Of a DNA stretch of 64,000 bases, positions 1 to 11,526 are shown piece by piece (position 1 is the first letter of the stretch; each line of letters starts with the position of its first letter). Both the position numbers and the translations under genes were made by a program. Origin of the DNA: Sphingobium sp. TCM1 (GTDB lineage: Bacteria; Pseudomonadota; Alphaproteobacteria; Sphingomonadales; Sphingomonadaceae). The notes beneath the pieces are model-generated. The model made no database searches. It was not told the origin of the DNA and saw only the letters and a list, made by a program, of their open reading frames with translations. The DNA lies in the NCBI RefSeq assembly GCF_001650725.1, contig NZ_LXVX01000020.1:1-64000 (forward strand), in the 5' to 3' direction.

Positions 1-17
1 CTCAGGCAGAACAACGT

Positions 18-95
<78 letters not shown>

Positions 96-592
96 AACAA
101 GGTCCAAAAAGACCAACAAAGTCCCAAATGGACGTCAAAGAATAGCCTGTTTTCAGGCTGTTATCTCATGTAACATGGTCTCACACAGGATCATAACCGC
201 CCAGGTGGTTACCATGAGATTTGTTGGTAAATTTGTTGGTGCAAAGTTAGGATTCAAGTCTCGCGCACGGCGTCCAGGAGACTGATCCGTGCTGACCGAT
301 AGCCTTATTCAATCCATTCTTCCCGCCGCTCGCCCCATCAAGAAAGCCGATGGTGGTGGTCTCAATATATCTGCGTCCTGGCGGGCGGCCGACGCGAGTG
401 GCGACTCTCCTATCGCTTTGCGCACAAGCAGAAGAGCATCACCGGCGGTGACTATCCGGCGATGAGCATTGACCGTGCACGGGTCTGGCGCGAGGAGATG
501 AAAGCGGTTCTCTCTGCCGGAAAGGACCCTGCGGACATCAAGCGGCAGAAAAAGCATGAGGATCAGGCCTAGCGGACGACGTTCCGCCAACT

Positions 593-1882
593 GGACGGCT
601 CGAAAAACCTCAGCATTCCGGGGCTGAGGTAGCGTTGCCGGCGCGGGGCAGCCTAACTGGCCGCCTTTCGGGGTTGTTTTGGCTGGTCTTGCCGGGCGAA
701 CTGCTCCTTTGCGAGCCCTTCCGGTCTCAAACAGGCGCAGTTCGACCTTCGAGCCATGCGAGGCGCTGAAAATTATAGACCAGGTTGGCCATGCCGATCT
801 TGATCCTGGCGCGGGCGATACCGATGGTGCGGACGACGAGGCCCATGCGGTGCTTTTGCCCGGCAAAGACATGCTCGACCGCCGCACGGACCTTTGACCG
901 CCTTGCATTGGCTCTGGCTATCCGCTCGGGCAGCGGCCGCCGGGGCAACCGCTTCCGGTGGATGTTGCTGGTGAACATGCCCCTTGCGAGGAACGCCTCG
1001 TTCTTCTTCGATCGATAGGCGGTGTCGGCCCAGACGCCGGAGGCAGTGTTATCCTTGCTGATCAGAACCGGCAGCCTTGCGCCGTCATGGGCATTGGCGG
1101 CGCTGGCATCCCAGGTGCGGATCAGCCCATGGGTTTGTCGATACCGATGTGATTTTTGTAGCCGAACATCGGGATGGCGAGATCGACCGGCTTTGCTGCC
1201 TTGGGATCGGCACCCTCCCTGACGTTGGCCTTGGTATATTTGATCGATCAGCGCGCATCGCGGTCTTTCTCCCGGACCTTGGCGGGCGTCCAGTCCTGGG
1301 GAATACCACCCTCCTTGATGGCGGTCTTCTCCTCCTGGGTGTTGCGCCGCTTGGGTGCGGGCACGACGGTGGCGTCGATGATCTGCCCGCCCATGGCCAG
1401 GTAGCCGCGATCTTTGAGCGCGACATCGAAGGGCGCGAACAACCGGTCGATCGCCTTGGCCTTCACGAGACGCTCCCGGAACAGCCAGACCGTGGTGGCA
1501 TCGGGCACCGTGCCATCGAGCCCGATTTCCAGGAACCGCTGGAATGACAGCCGATCCTTGATCTGGAACTCGGTGGCCTCGTCCGACAACGAATACAAGG
1601 CCTGCAGAACCAGGATTTTAAACATCAGCACGGGATCGAACGGCGGGGGCCCGCCCTTTTTGCGGGGGCCGCGTCGCAGTGCGGCCACCAGCGGTCCTCG
1701 AAATAGCTCGAAATCCACCGCAGCCGACAGCCGTTCCAGCGGATCACCCGCAGCGTTCAGCGCCTCATAACGGTCCGAAAGATCAAAGAAACCAGGCTGC
1801 CCTGCCATCACCGCCTCCGCTCGTCGCGAAAGCCAATGAATCATGCAGCAGTGCTAATCACCAGCGGTTTTTCGAGGTGTCC
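593..1882 (-). mobile_element. IS5-family insertion sequence with intact ends
   Basis: The element is about 1290 bp. Its ends are imperfect inverted repeats: the left end begins GGACGGCTCGAAAAACC and the complement of the right end begins GGACACCTCGAAAAACC. AACT at 589-592 is repeated at 1883-1886 as a 4-bp target duplication. Removing the element plus one AACT rejoins the integrase codons in frame, which fixes both boundaries. The single transposase gene is decayed, so the copy is not autonomous. Confidence 0.88.
727..1844 (-). pseudogene. IS5-family transposase, two lesions
   Basis: The N-terminal part (1844 to about 1250) reads as an IS5-type transposase, with FFDLSDRYEALNAAGDPLERL and the conserved stretch IIDATVVPAPKRRNTQ carrying the first catalytic Asp. 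A TGA at about 1246-1248 replaces the expected Trp codon after KVREKDRDAR. The frame then continues SIKYTKAN up to AIPMFGYKNHIGIDK. A single-base loss near 1130-1135 shifts the frame, after which GLIRTWDASAANAHDGARL and the C-terminal block (RSKVRAAVEHVFAGQKHRMG) follow to the stop at 727. All domains are present but interrupted, so recent decay or sequencing error are both possible. Confidence 0.88.
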
Positions 1883-1998
1883 AACTGGCCCAGGAATGGA
1901 TGATCGCCAAGCGACGGGGATGGTCTGACCGCTATTGATCTGCCTTCCGCTGAGTGGTCCAGAGACTATGATAGTCTGGACGATGAAAGGGACTTTGA

Positions 1999-2289
1999 AT
2001 GCCGAGCAAGAAGCACAAGCCGGAAGAGATTATCGGCAAGCTGCGTGAAGTTGAGATTGTGCTGGCACAGGGAGCATCGACCGCTGAGGCGTGTCGGCGG
2101 ATCGCGGTCAGCGAGCAAACCTACTATCGCTGGCGCAAGGAGTATGGCGGCCTGAAGACGGATCAGGCGCGGCGGATGAAGGATGTAGGGAAGGAAAACC
2201 AGCGGCTGCGCCGTGCGATCTTCGACCTGACATTAGACAAGCTGATCCTGCAGGAGGCGGCAAAGGGAGCCGGAGGCCAGCGCAGCTAA
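1999..2289 (+). CDS. IS3-family transposase subunit OrfA
   Basis: This 96-residue protein has the OrfA layout. A basic helix-turn-helix (residues about 5-55, IIGKLREVEIVLAQG then VSEQTYYRWRKEYGG) would bind the element ends, and a leucine-rich tail (ENQRLRRAIFDLTLDKLILQE) is typical of the zipper used for multimerisation. The start follows the left end by about 50 bp. In intact elements a programmed frameshift joins OrfA to OrfB. Here OrfB is broken, so the protein has no functional partner in cis. Confidence 0.85.
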   Translation: MPSKKHKPEEIIGKLREVEIVLAQGASTAEACRRIAVSEQTYYRWRKEYGGLKTDQARRMKDVGKENQRLRRAIFDLTLDKLILQEAAKGAGGQRS

Positions 2290-2755
2290 ACTTCTAAGCC
2301 CCGGGCGGCGGCGACGCTGCATCGATAATGTTCAACGCGAGCTTCTTGTGTCCGAGCGACGGATCTGCCGGGTGCTGGGCCAGCATCGATCGACATAGCG
2401 CAAGGTGCCGCGCGGGGCAGATGACGAACAGGCGCTGACCGAGGACATTATCGCGTTGGCCAAGCAATATGGTCGCTACGGCTATCGCCGGGTGACGGCA
2501 TTGCTGTGCCATGCAGGGTGGACAGTGAACCATAAGGTTCCGGCCTGCGGCCCAACGGATCGCTTCGCGACGAACTGCTCAACGGCGAAATCTTCTATAG
2601 CCTTACCGAAGCCTAGGTGCTGATCGAAACCTGGCGGCGGCATTATACACCGTCCGTCCGCACAGCAGCCTGGGCTACCAACCACCGGCACCGGAAACGG
2701 CTTCACCGCAATATCCGGCCTCCGGTTCCGCTTCGCTCCACCTCCACCCGAATAT
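2290..2755 (+). pseudogene. IS3-family transposase OrfB, fragmentary
   Basis: After the OrfA stop, the frame from 2291 reads as the OrfB N-terminus (RRICRVLGQHRST). A TAG at 2396-2398 interrupts it, and it continues ALTEDIIALAKQYGRYGYRR to about 2530. The whole central DDE core is missing. In another frame the C-terminal block resumes at about 2545 (GSLRDELLNGEIFYSL, then WRRHYTPSVRT). At least one stop, one frameshift and a large deletion are therefore visible. It cannot encode an active transposase. Confidence 0.82.
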
Positions 2756-2799
2756 GGCGGCGGTGAGAATAATTCACTAACAAACCACACCGTCCACTC

Positions 2800-3133
2800 G
2801 GTGCGGGCAGATCAATGTTCCTTTCTCGCATGGCGATTGCGTGGCTGGTACAACTAGCGGCGGCGCGACGACAACCCCATAGTACCGCCATGGGATCTAT
2901 AGCACTTGATCCGCAGGTGATTATCCCTTCTTCGGCGGAAGGCTCGGAAGCGGCTAGCCAGATACCACCGGCCAGTCTGTACCCAGGAGACGAAAATTGG
3001 CCGCTGAATGATTGGCAAGGGTCGATTTCACCGAAGGCGAACGCCGGATCGTGGGACGAAGCTGCCGTTTCCACGTCGACTGCTGATAGTCAGATCGTGA
3101 CGAAACCTGCCATTTCGTCGAGTGGTGAGAACA
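2800..3133. other. Intergenic DNA, no gene recognised
   Basis: This 334-bp stretch lies between the IS3 remnant and the end of the LysR gene. Overlapping open frames occur on both strands, but none has recognisable motifs, a convincing ribosome site or a coherent family resemblance. I take it as island debris. Confidence 0.5.
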
Positions 3134-4030
3134 TCATTGGGACCGGTAGCGAAGCGCTTCAAGCACCATCTTGAACGCGGGAGAAGGCTGCCTGCGACTG
3201 GTGTAGTAGAGATAATATCCATCGAAAGGCTCGCACCATTCGTCGAGCACACGAACAAGGGACCCGTCAGAAAAGTGATTGAGAACATGATCCTCGATCA
3301 TGAACGCAATGCCATGTCCGGCAAGCGCGGCTGTTATGATGAGCTGCGCGTCGTTGAACACCAACTGACCCTCGGCCTTGACCCTCAGCTCTTTGCCGCC
3401 GCGCTCAAATTCCCAGGCATATAGTCCGCCGGACGTGGACATTCGCAGGCTAATGCAATTGTGGTTCGCCAGATCATAAGGCGTCAGGGGCGTTCCCTGG
3501 CGAGCCAGGTAGGATGGAGAAGCGAACGCAGCCATTCGGAGTTTGGGGCCGATTGGCACCGCAATCATGTCCTGTTCCAACGCTTCACCAAGGCGAACCC
3601 CGGCATCATATCGATCGGCAACGATATCCACGAAGCCACCCTCGATACTGACTTCGATGTTCAAGTCGGGATTTTCGGCCGTCAGGCGGTCGATGACCGG
3701 CCACAGCACTGCACGCGCCGCATGAGCGCTGGAAGTAATTCGAACAGTCCCTCCGGGACGCTGGCGAAGCTCCGTCAGCGTCGCCAGCTTGTCATCGATC
3801 GTATCGAATGCAGGTCGCAGAGTCTCGATCAGACGTTCACCGGCCTCCGTAGGTGCGACGCTGCGTGTCGTGCGGGTAAGCAACCGCAGCCCCAATTTGG
3901 CCTCTAGGCGGCGCACGGTATGGCTCAGCGCTGATTGCGAAATACCGAGCTTTGCTGCAGCCTTGGTGAAGCTACGCTCCTCTGCGACTGCCAGAAACAT
4001 CGCGAGATTGCCCAATTCTTCACGTTTCAT
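3134..4030 (-). CDS. LysR-family transcriptional regulator
   Basis: The 298-residue protein has an N-terminal winged helix-turn-helix (about 4-63, with SFTKAAAKLGISQSALSHTVRRLE) and a periplasmic-binding-protein-like effector domain (about 90-295). It is divergent from the aldo/keto reductase gene at 4171, the usual layout for a LysR regulator controlling the neighbouring operon. The intergenic 140 bp contains a 15-bp inverted repeat at 4055-4069. I infer that it controls the reductase run in response to an unknown aldehyde, quinone or oxidant. The effector cannot be told from sequence. Confidence 0.93.
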   Translation of the reverse strand: MKREELGNLAMFLAVAEERSFTKAAAKLGISQSALSHTVRRLEAKLGLRLLTRTTRSVAPTEAGERLIETLRPAFDTIDDKLATLTELRQRPGGTVRITSSAHAARAVLWPVIDRLTAENPDLNIEVSIEGGFVDIVADRYDAGVRLGEALEQDMIAVPIGPKLRMAAFASPSYLARQGTPLTPYDLANHNCISLRMSTSGGLYAWEFERGGKELRVKAEGQLVFNDAQLIITAALAGHGIAFMIEDHVLNHFSDGSLVRVLDEWCEPFDGYYLYYTSRRQPSPAFKMVLEALRYRSQ

Positions 4031-4054
4031 ACTCAGCCTAGCCGATCAAGTTTC

Positions 4055-4069
4055 ATGACATCACGTCAT
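4055..4069. promoter_or_regulatory. Candidate LysR operator
   Basis: ATGAC-N5-GTCAT forms a perfect interrupted palindrome between the divergent LysR and aldo/keto reductase starts. It is 25 bp upstream of the LysR start codon. Position and symmetry suit autoregulation plus control of the divergent operon. No binding data exist in the sequence itself. Confidence 0.45.
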
Positions 4070-4095
4070 AGACCCAAGCGATTTACCCTGTCTAA

Positions 4096-6036
<1,941 letters not shown>

Positions 6037-6104
6037 TCGTCATTTCCAGGCCGATGTTCCGGCATCGGCCTTCGCTCTTTCAACCTTGTAGGGGAGCAGG
6101 TGCG

Positions 6105-6641
6105 ATGGACACTCGATCCACCCACGGAATGAAGTGGCTTCGTATGCTAGGTGCCGTTGCCTTGCCGGTGCTGCCCATGCAGCCCTTACTCGCGCAACAA
6201 ACGCCGGCACCGCCAATGGAGACGATCAAGACGGCCGCCACGCATACCCCGACCGAGCAGCAGGTCATCGACCTGTCGAAGACCAAATGGGATTGGATGG
6301 CGGACAAGAAGGTCGACTCCCTGGCGACGCTCTTCGACGACCGGGCCATGTTCACCCACATGGGCGGAACGTGGGGCAAGACCCAGGAACTTACCACCAT
6401 CCAGAGCGGCGGTATCTGGTACAAGAAGGCATCGATCTACGCGGTTGATGTGCGGGTGTTCGGCAACACCGCGATCGTGCTGGAAGACCTCGATTTGGAA
6501 GCCGTGGTTGGCGGCCGCTCCGTCACCAATCCCTTCATGGTCACGGAAGTTTATAACAAGCAGGCTGGCAAGTGGCGCTTGGCCCAGCTCACATTCTCGC
6601 GCCTAGTTCGTCCGGTGAAGGCGAGCGCTGGCAGCAATTGA
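6105..6641 (+). CDS. Exported NTF2-like (SnoaL/DUF4440-type) protein
   Basis: The start at 6105 is chosen because AGGGGAGCAGG sits just upstream; an internal ATG at 6129 is the alternative. Residues 1-35 form a signal peptide with a hydrophobic core (LGAVALPVLPMQPLLAQ). The rest is a compact cone-fold domain with TKWDWMADKKVDSLATLFDDRAMFTHMGG at its start. NTF2-like proteins include isomerases, dehydratases and ligand carriers, and nothing here fixes the activity. It lies within the redox run, between the reductases and a CMD/cupin protein. Confidence 0.8.
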   Translation: MDTRSTHGMKWLRMLGAVALPVLPMQPLLAQQTPAPPMETIKTAATHTPTEQQVIDLSKTKWDWMADKKVDSLATLFDDRAMFTHMGGTWGKTQELTTIQSGGIWYKKASIYAVDVRVFGNTAIVLEDLDLEAVVGGRSVTNPFMVTEVYNKQAGKWRLAQLTFSRLVRPVKASAGSN

Positions 6642-6672
6642 TCCTGATCCAAGTATCGGCATGGGAGACGAG

Positions 6673-7842
6673 ATGATGAAGGTCGCTTATGCAACCGCTG
6701 CCGCGCTGGCGATGGCTGTGCCGGTCGAGGCGCAGGAGCGTCCGTCGGTTGCGCCCAAAAACATGCAGGCAATCGCGCCGACATTAGCTGGCTATACCGA
6801 CCGGGTGCTGTTTGGCGACGTGTGGGTGCGTCCCGAGCTTGCACCGCGTGACCGCAGCATCGTCACTCTGTCGGTGCTAATCGCTACGGGCAAGACCGCG
6901 CAGATGACTAGCCATCTCAATCGTGGCCTCGACAACGGCATCAAGCCATCCGAGGTGGCTGGCATGGTGACGCAGCTGGCCTTCTACACCGGGTGGCCGA
7001 ACGCCGTGTCTGCCTTGAATGAAGTCGAGAAGGTATTTACCGCACGCCATGTCGATCTAAAGTTGTTTGCAGCGGTGCCTCCGGCCACCGCGCCGCTCCC
7101 GGGCTCCGATCCCGCGCGTGCCGCAGCCGTCAACAGGACGCTCGCCCCGATCGCATCCAAGCTCGCGCAGCTTACCAACGACGTCGTGTTCGCCGACTTG
7201 TGGCGGCGCACCGACTTATCGCCCCGCGACCGTAGCCTTGTCACCATCGCCGCGCTTTCCGCGGGCGGTGATGGCGAACAGCTCGCCTTCCACCTCCAGC
7301 GCGGCCTCGAAAACGGGCTGACGCAGCCGCAAATCGCCGAGGTACTGACCCATCTCGCTTTCTACGCAGGGTGGCCGAAGGCGAACGCCGCCATCGGCGT
7401 CGCGGGCAAGGTGTTCGCCAAGAAGCAGGTTGCCGCCATGTCAGACGTTCAGCTTATCCGTCCCGGTCAGGAGCCGAAGCCCGGTCCCGCCGACTATTTC
7501 ACCGGCAGCGTGTCGGTCGCATCGCCCTTCAAAGGCACCGGCGATGCGCGCCTTGGCGGTGCGACGGTGACGTTCCAACCGGGCGCGCATACGAACTGGC
7601 ACACGCATCCGCTGGGACAATTGCTGATCGTCACCGCTGGACACGGATGGGTCCAGGTCGACGGTGAGGCCGCGAAGCCGATCGCGACGGGCGACACCGT
7701 GTTTATCTCGCCGGGCGTCAAGCACTGGCATGGAGCGGCGCGCGATAGCGTGATGACCCATGTCGCGGTGTCCGAAGCGCTCGACGGTACGTCCGTGACC
7801 TGGCTCGAACCAGTCGCCGACGACTTATACAACAAGCTGTAA
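6673..7842 (+). CDS. Exported double carboxymuconolactone decarboxylase/cupin fusion
   Basis: A signal peptide (to about residue 20) is followed by two carboxymuconolactone-decarboxylase-like domains at about 40-120 and 150-235. They share the pattern LFGDVW/VFADLW, PRDRSIVT/PRDRSLVT and AFYTGWPNA/AFYAGWPKA. A C-terminal cupin at about 265-370 carries the metal-ligand motif TNWHTHPLGQ and a second His cluster SPGVKHWHG. The family includes thiol peroxidase-like and ring-opening enzymes; this triple fusion looks like a small-molecule detoxifier. ATG at 6673 or 6676 follows GGGAGACGAG. The gene is in line with the reductases upstream and the truncated oxidoreductase downstream. Confidence 0.87.
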   Translation: MMKVAYATAAALAMAVPVEAQERPSVAPKNMQAIAPTLAGYTDRVLFGDVWVRPELAPRDRSIVTLSVLIATGKTAQMTSHLNRGLDNGIKPSEVAGMVTQLAFYTGWPNAVSALNEVEKVFTARHVDLKLFAAVPPATAPLPGSDPARAAAVNRTLAPIASKLAQLTNDVVFADLWRRTDLSPRDRSLVTIAALSAGGDGEQLAFHLQRGLENGLTQPQIAEVLTHLAFYAGWPKANAAIGVAGKVFAKKQVAAMSDVQLIRPGQEPKPGPADYFTGSVSVASPFKGTGDARLGGATVTFQPGAHTNWHTHPLGQLLIVTAGHGWVQVDGEAAKPIATGDTVFISPGVKHWHGAARDSVMTHVAVSEALDGTSVTWLEPVADDLYNKL

Positions 7843-7859
7843 TGGGAGAGGCGGCGAGG

Positions 7860-7996
7860 ATGACCGAGATGGAAATGTCGAGGCGAGGTGTCCTCGCCGG
7901 CAGCGCCGCAGCGGCTGCGCTGGCAGCAGCCCCGCAAGTGGATGCACAGCCCGCGCAAGCCGCAGCGCCCGCGACCATGCCGGTATCGCTCACCGT
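7860..7996 (+). pseudogene. 5' stub of a Tat-exported 2Fe-2S oxidoreductase subunit (PaoA/YagT-like)
   Basis: ATG at 7860 follows GGAGAGG by 8 bp. The product starts with a twin-arginine-type signal (MSRRGVLAGSAAAAALAAAP) and then PATMPVSLTV, which matches the point where the ferredoxin domain of periplasmic aldehyde oxidoreductase small subunits begins. The IS21 element at 7997 removes everything after about 45 residues. The frame runs into IS sequence and stops at 8102. No iron-sulfur cysteines remain. Remaining paoA, paoB and paoC-like genes are not in the window. Confidence 0.7.
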
Positions 7997-8168
7997 TGTC
8001 AATCGGCGTCCAAACGGGACCCCCAATCGGCGCGCAAAAGGGACCCCCTTTCAAAGATGGTACGACGGTCGAGGAATGCTCCTTGCGCTGCGCGCGGCGT
8101 AGGGAGGGCGGAGCCCGACCGGAGGCGCGCGCAGCGCAAAGCATCTTCATCCCGACCTGCGGCGAGGA

Positions 8169-8900
8169 TCAGTTTCGGTTCTTGAAGCGCCAGCTGTCAT
8201 TGCCGGTCTCGATGATGTCGCAATGATGGGTGACACGATCGAGAAGAGCGGTGGTCATCTTGGGATCGCCGAACACGGTCGGCCATTCCCCGAACGCCAG
8301 GTTGGTCGTGATGATGACGCTGGTTTGCTCATAAAGCTTGCTGACCAGATGGAACAGCAACTGCCCGCCTGAGCGGGCGAACGGCAGATAGCCAAGCTCG
8401 TCCAGAACGACGAGATCAAGCCGGGAGAGCTGGGCGGCAAGCGCGCCGCTTTTGCCGATCCGGGCTTCCTCTTCGAGACGGGTCACCAGATCCACGGTGT
8501 TGAAGTAGCGCCCCCGCGCTCCGGCGCGGACGACATTGGCGGTGATCGCGATGGCCAGATGGGTCTTGCCGGTGCCTGTGCCGCCGACAAGGACGACATT
8601 GCGCCGTGCAGGCAGGAACGCGCCGCTGTGTAGCGAACGGACCAGCGCCTCGTTGATCGGCGTCCCCTCGAAGTGGAAGGCATCAAGGTCCTTCACCACG
8701 GGCAGCCTCGCAGCCGTCATCCGATAGCGGATGGAGGCTGCATCCCGGTGGGTCGCCTCAGCACGGAGCAGGTCGGTCAGTATCTCCATGGTGGTGCGCT
8801 TGCGCTGGAGGCCGGTGGTGACCGCCTCGTCGAACGCCGCCGCCATGCCCTTGAGTCCGAGGCCGCGCATCGTGTCGATCATATCATGCCGCTGCATCAT
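8169..8900 (-). CDS. istB: IS21 helper ATPase IstB
   Basis: This AAA+ ATPase works with IstA during transposition. The Walker A motif is GGTGTGKTH and Walker B is LVVLDELGY; the C-terminal arginine-finger region ([16 protein letters not shown]) is present. I chose the start at 8900 ([19 protein letters not shown]), which overlaps the istA stop as is usual for translational coupling; an in-frame ATG at 8927 would add nine residues. At about 243 residues it is full length. It appears functional. Confidence 0.95.
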   Translation of the reverse strand: MMQRHDMIDTMRGLGLKGMAAAFDEAVTTGLQRKRTTMEILTDLLRAEATHRDAASIRYRMTAARLPVVKDLDAFHFEGTPINEALVRSLHSGAFLPARRNVVLVGGTGTGKTHLAIAITANVVRAGARGRYFNTVDLVTRLEEEARIGKSGALAAQLSRLDLVVLDELGYLPFARSGGQLLFHLVSKLYEQTSVIITTNLAFGEWPTVFGDPKMTTALLDRVTHHCDIIETGNDSWRFKNRN

Positions 8901-10398
8901 AGCCTCGCAGCAGATCATAGCGGGCACAGTCGGCGAGCGGAGGATGCTGCAGCATCCGGTCTTCCGAAGTGACGATGCTGTGGGGTGTCGCCGGCTCGCG
9001 GCGCCGGGAGAGGATGTTGAGGATCAGCTCGTCGCTGGCCGTTCCGTTCGCCAACGCTTCGCGCACGGCAGCCTCTACCGGCTCCAGGCCATCGGTGAGC
9101 ACCGCCGAGAGGACCCGCACGAACCTGCGATCGGCCTCGTCCCCGGTGCCGAGCCTTCGCCGTAATCGGTGCAGGGCGGGCGGCAGATCCCAGTCCTGGA
9201 ACGGTGCGCCGTTACGCAGCGCGCCGGGCTTGTGCGCGAGGACCGGCAGATAATGCCAGGGATCGTATATCGTGCGGTTCCGACCGAAGTGGCGCTCATG
9301 CTCCCCGACGATCGCATCGCCGCAGCGTATGACGATGCGATCGGCATAGGAGCGCACCTGAACGGTCCGGCGTGCGGCCGTCGACATGACCGAGTAGCGG
9401 TTGCGATCGAAGCTGATGAGGCAGGTGCCGGTGACGGCATGCTCGCTCTCGTTGAAGCCGTCGAACGGCCCCAGGATCGGCTGCAATGCAGGGCGTTCCA
9501 TCTCCAGCGCCTCGGCGACGGTAATATCCCCGCGTTCGGGATGGGCATGATGCTCGGCCCAGCGCCGGCACTCGGCCTCCAGCCACCCGTTGAGCTCGGC
9601 CAGGCTGGCGAACCGGAGCCGCGGCTGGAAGAAGCGGCCTCGGATTGTCTGGACCTGCTGCTCGACCTGGCCCTTCTCCCATCCCGCCGCCGGCGAGCAG
9701 GCGGTCGGCTCGACCATGTAATGATCGGTCATGATCAGGAAGCGGCGGTTGAACACACGCTCCTTGCCGGTGAACACGGCCGTCACCGCCGTCTTCATAT
9801 TATCGTAGATACCGCGTCGCGGCACACCGCCGAAGAACGCGAACGCCCGGGCATGGGCATCGAACAGCATCTCCTGGCCCTCGCGCGGATAGGCCCGGAC
9901 ATAGGGTGCGCGCGAGTCGCAGAGACGCATATGCGCCACCTTCACCCGCATCGGCTTGCCGGCGATCTCCACATCCTCGTGGCTCCAGTCGAACTGGTAG
10001 GCCTCACCCGGCTGGAAGGTCATCGGGATGAACGCCGGTGCGCCTTCGCCAGCATCCTTCCGCCGCGCAGCACGCCAGCGCGCCGCATAGCGGCGCACCG
10101 CATCATAGGATCCATCGAACCCCTCGCGCACCAGCAGGTCATGGATACGGGTCATCCGAAGCCGGTCACGTCGGCCCAGCAACTCATTCTCTTCCAGCAG
10201 CACATCAAGACGATCCTGAAATGGACCAATCCGCGGTAGCGGCTGAACCTTGCGTCGATAATCAAATGCGCCTTCCGGCGCCCGGATCGCCTTGCGGATC
10301 ACCTTCCGCGACACATGCAGATCACGCGCGATCGCCTTGATCGCCTTCCCGCCGGCATACTCACGCCGGATACGAACCACTGTCTCCAAAACCAACAT
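8884..10398 (-). CDS. istA: IS21 transposase IstA
   Basis: At 504 residues the protein is full length. An N-terminal helix-turn-helix ([20 protein letters not shown]) is followed by a second DNA-binding segment and a DDE core. The catalytic residues are visible as the Asp in YQFDWSHED, the Asp in RGIYDNMKT and the Glu in GWEKGQVE. Upstream of it lie the right-end terminal repeats. Since both istA and istB are intact this copy could be active. Confidence 0.95.
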   Translation of the reverse strand: MLVLETVVRIRREYAGGKAIKAIARDLHVSRKVIRKAIRAPEGAFDYRRKVQPLPRIGPFQDRLDVLLEENELLGRRDRLRMTRIHDLLVREGFDGSYDAVRRYAARWRAARRKDAGEGAPAFIPMTFQPGEAYQFDWSHEDVEIAGKPMRVKVAHMRLCDSRAPYVRAYPREGQEMLFDAHARAFAFFGGVPRRGIYDNMKTAVTAVFTGKERVFNRRFLIMTDHYMVEPTACSPAAGWEKGQVEQQVQTIRGRFFQPRLRFASLAELNGWLEAECRRWAEHHAHPERGDITVAEALEMERPALQPILGPFDGFNESEHAVTGTCLISFDRNRYSVMSTAARRTVQVRSYADRIVIRCGDAIVGEHERHFGRNRTIYDPWHYLPVLAHKPGALRNGAPFQDWDLPPALHRLRRRLGTGDEADRRFVRVLSAVLTDGLEPVEAAVREALANGTASDELILNILSRRREPATPHSIVTSEDRMLQHPPLADCARYDLLRGYDAAA

Positions 10399-10511
10399 CC
10401 CGATCTCGCCGCATGAACTTCCACGCGACTGTGTAAGCTATCGAAATGAGGGGTCCCTTTTAGACGCCGATCACCCCGCTAACGGGGTCCTTTTTGCACG
10501 CCGATCCACAA

Positions 10512-11526
10512 GCAGGAACACCCGCCGGCTGTCAGAACGGGGACGACCATGCTGCAGATAGGCGGCAATCGCGGCGCCGACATCATGTGGCAGCGGCATG
10601 GTGGCGATCTTCCGTCCCTTGCCCCGAACGGTGAACTGACCCGCGCGCCAATCGATATCATCAAGGCTGAGCCTCGCCACTTCGCACGCCCGCAATCCCA
10701 GCCGGGCGAGCAGCATCAGGATCGCATGATCTCTTCGACCGGCCGCAGTGCTCCGGTCGCAGCCGTCAAGGACGCGCTGAACGCCCTCGATCGGCATGAA
10801 ACTCGGCAATCGCGCTTCGCCAGACCGCCGGATGGACGGGATCGCAGCCGTCAGATCGGTGGTGATGAAACCTTCGGCGTGCAGATACCGTAGGAACACC
10901 CGCAGGCGCGAGCACATGATCCTGGCAGTCGTCGATCCGCCATCCCCGGCATGCCGCTCGACATAGAGCGACACCTCGCGCCCGGACAGGCGACCAAGGT
11001 CGGCATTGGTGGTGATACCCAGTTCTTGCAGGAAGGGCCGAAGGAACCATAGGTGGCTCGCGAGCAAGCCACAGGTGTCGGTCAGAATATGGCGCTTCCT
11101 GCCTTTCACCCTCTTGCCTGCATCAAAGCCCGAAATTCCGCCACTTTCGGTGGTTTTGTCAGACTGACTGTCAATCACCCCGGCGCTGGGCGACGCCTCA
11201 CGCCCTTCAATCTCACGCAGGTTCATTACCAGCACCGTGTTGATCGCGTCGAACAGACCAGCATCCCGCCAGGCGTAGAAGTAGCGTCGCACCGTCGACA
11301 CCGGCGGGAAGCATTTTGGCAGCAGACGCCACGCACAACCGCTCGCCGCAATGTAGAGCATCGCATTGAGAACCTCGCGCATATCAGCTGTACGCCGCCG
11401 ACCACCTCGCTTCGCGGGCGGAATGAACGGCGCTGCCAAAAGCCATTCGCGATCCGTCATATCGCTTGGATATCGCAATCCATCCCGGCTATGCTCCCGC
11501 CGGGCAATACCAGTCCATGCCACCAT
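10512..11526 (-). pseudogene. Chimeric ORF: IS5/IS1031-type transposase N-terminus fused to a truncated tyrosine recombinase
   Basis: Residues about 1-155 are the front half of an IS5-family transposase (MTDREWLLAAPFIPPAKRGG, then SGCAWRLLPKCFPP and the first catalytic Asp in VIDSQSDKT). At GLLA the sequence switches without a frame break to a tyrosine recombinase: an N-terminal SAM-like core-binding domain (ADLGRLSGREVSLYVERHAG) and the first catalytic Arg in LGLRACEVARLSLDDIDW. The IS21 end at 10511 then cuts it before the HxxR and Tyr nucleophile, and the frame reads a few residues into IS21. Both parts are incomplete. The IS5 insertion presumably lost its 3' half by deletion into the recombinase. 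Confidence 0.8.

Larger units (their letters stand above)
289..1950 (+). pseudogene. Broken P4-type tyrosine integrase, split by an IS
   Basis: GTG at 289 opens a reading frame with the N-terminal arm typical of DUF4102/P4-type integrases (KKADGGGL). A frameshift near 360-385 moves the frame to GGRREWRLSYRFAHKQK, and the frame then runs to a TAG at 570-572. Translation past that stop still reads as integrase (RTTFRQL) up to 592, where an IS5 element is inserted. After the element the frame resumes at 1883 as AQEWMIAKRRGWSDRY and is lost at an IS3 remnant starting near 1951. No catalytic domain survives, so the gene is dead. Its place 195 bp after tRNA-fMet suggests it once integrated an island at that tRNA. 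The family call rests on recognisable N-terminal motifs only. Confidence 0.85.
1951..2799 (+). mobile_element. Decayed IS3-family element
   Basis: The left end begins TGAGTGGTCC at 1951 and the right end, read on the minus strand, begins CGAGTGGACGG near 2799, giving a weak inverted-repeat pair. Inside are an intact orfA and an orfB with a stop, a frameshift and a large internal deletion. At about 850 bp it is well short of the usual 1.2-1.3 kb. It interrupts the integrase remnant upstream. The exact right boundary and any target duplication could not be established. Confidence 0.7.
7997..10511 (-). mobile_element. IS21-family insertion sequence
   Basis: The element is about 2515 bp and begins TGT and ends ACA. 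Each end holds two copies of a terminal repeat: ATCGGCGTCCAAACGGGACCC and a second copy on the left, and ATCGGCGTGCAAAAAGGACCC and a second copy on the complement of the right. Multiple sites at each end are typical of IS21. istA and istB are intact. The flanks (CTCACCGT on the left, AGCAGGAA on the right) show no target duplication and belong to unrelated genes, so this copy marks a rearrangement junction. Confidence 0.9.

Noticed and set aside
2703..3174. Opposed small frames near the IS3 remnant
   Set aside because: Neither strand shows motifs or a start signal; likely non-coding debris.
9169..10239. Long plus-strand open frame opposite istA
   Set aside because: High-GC third-position bias keeps antisense frames open; the translated sequence has no family motifs while the minus strand is a complete IstA.
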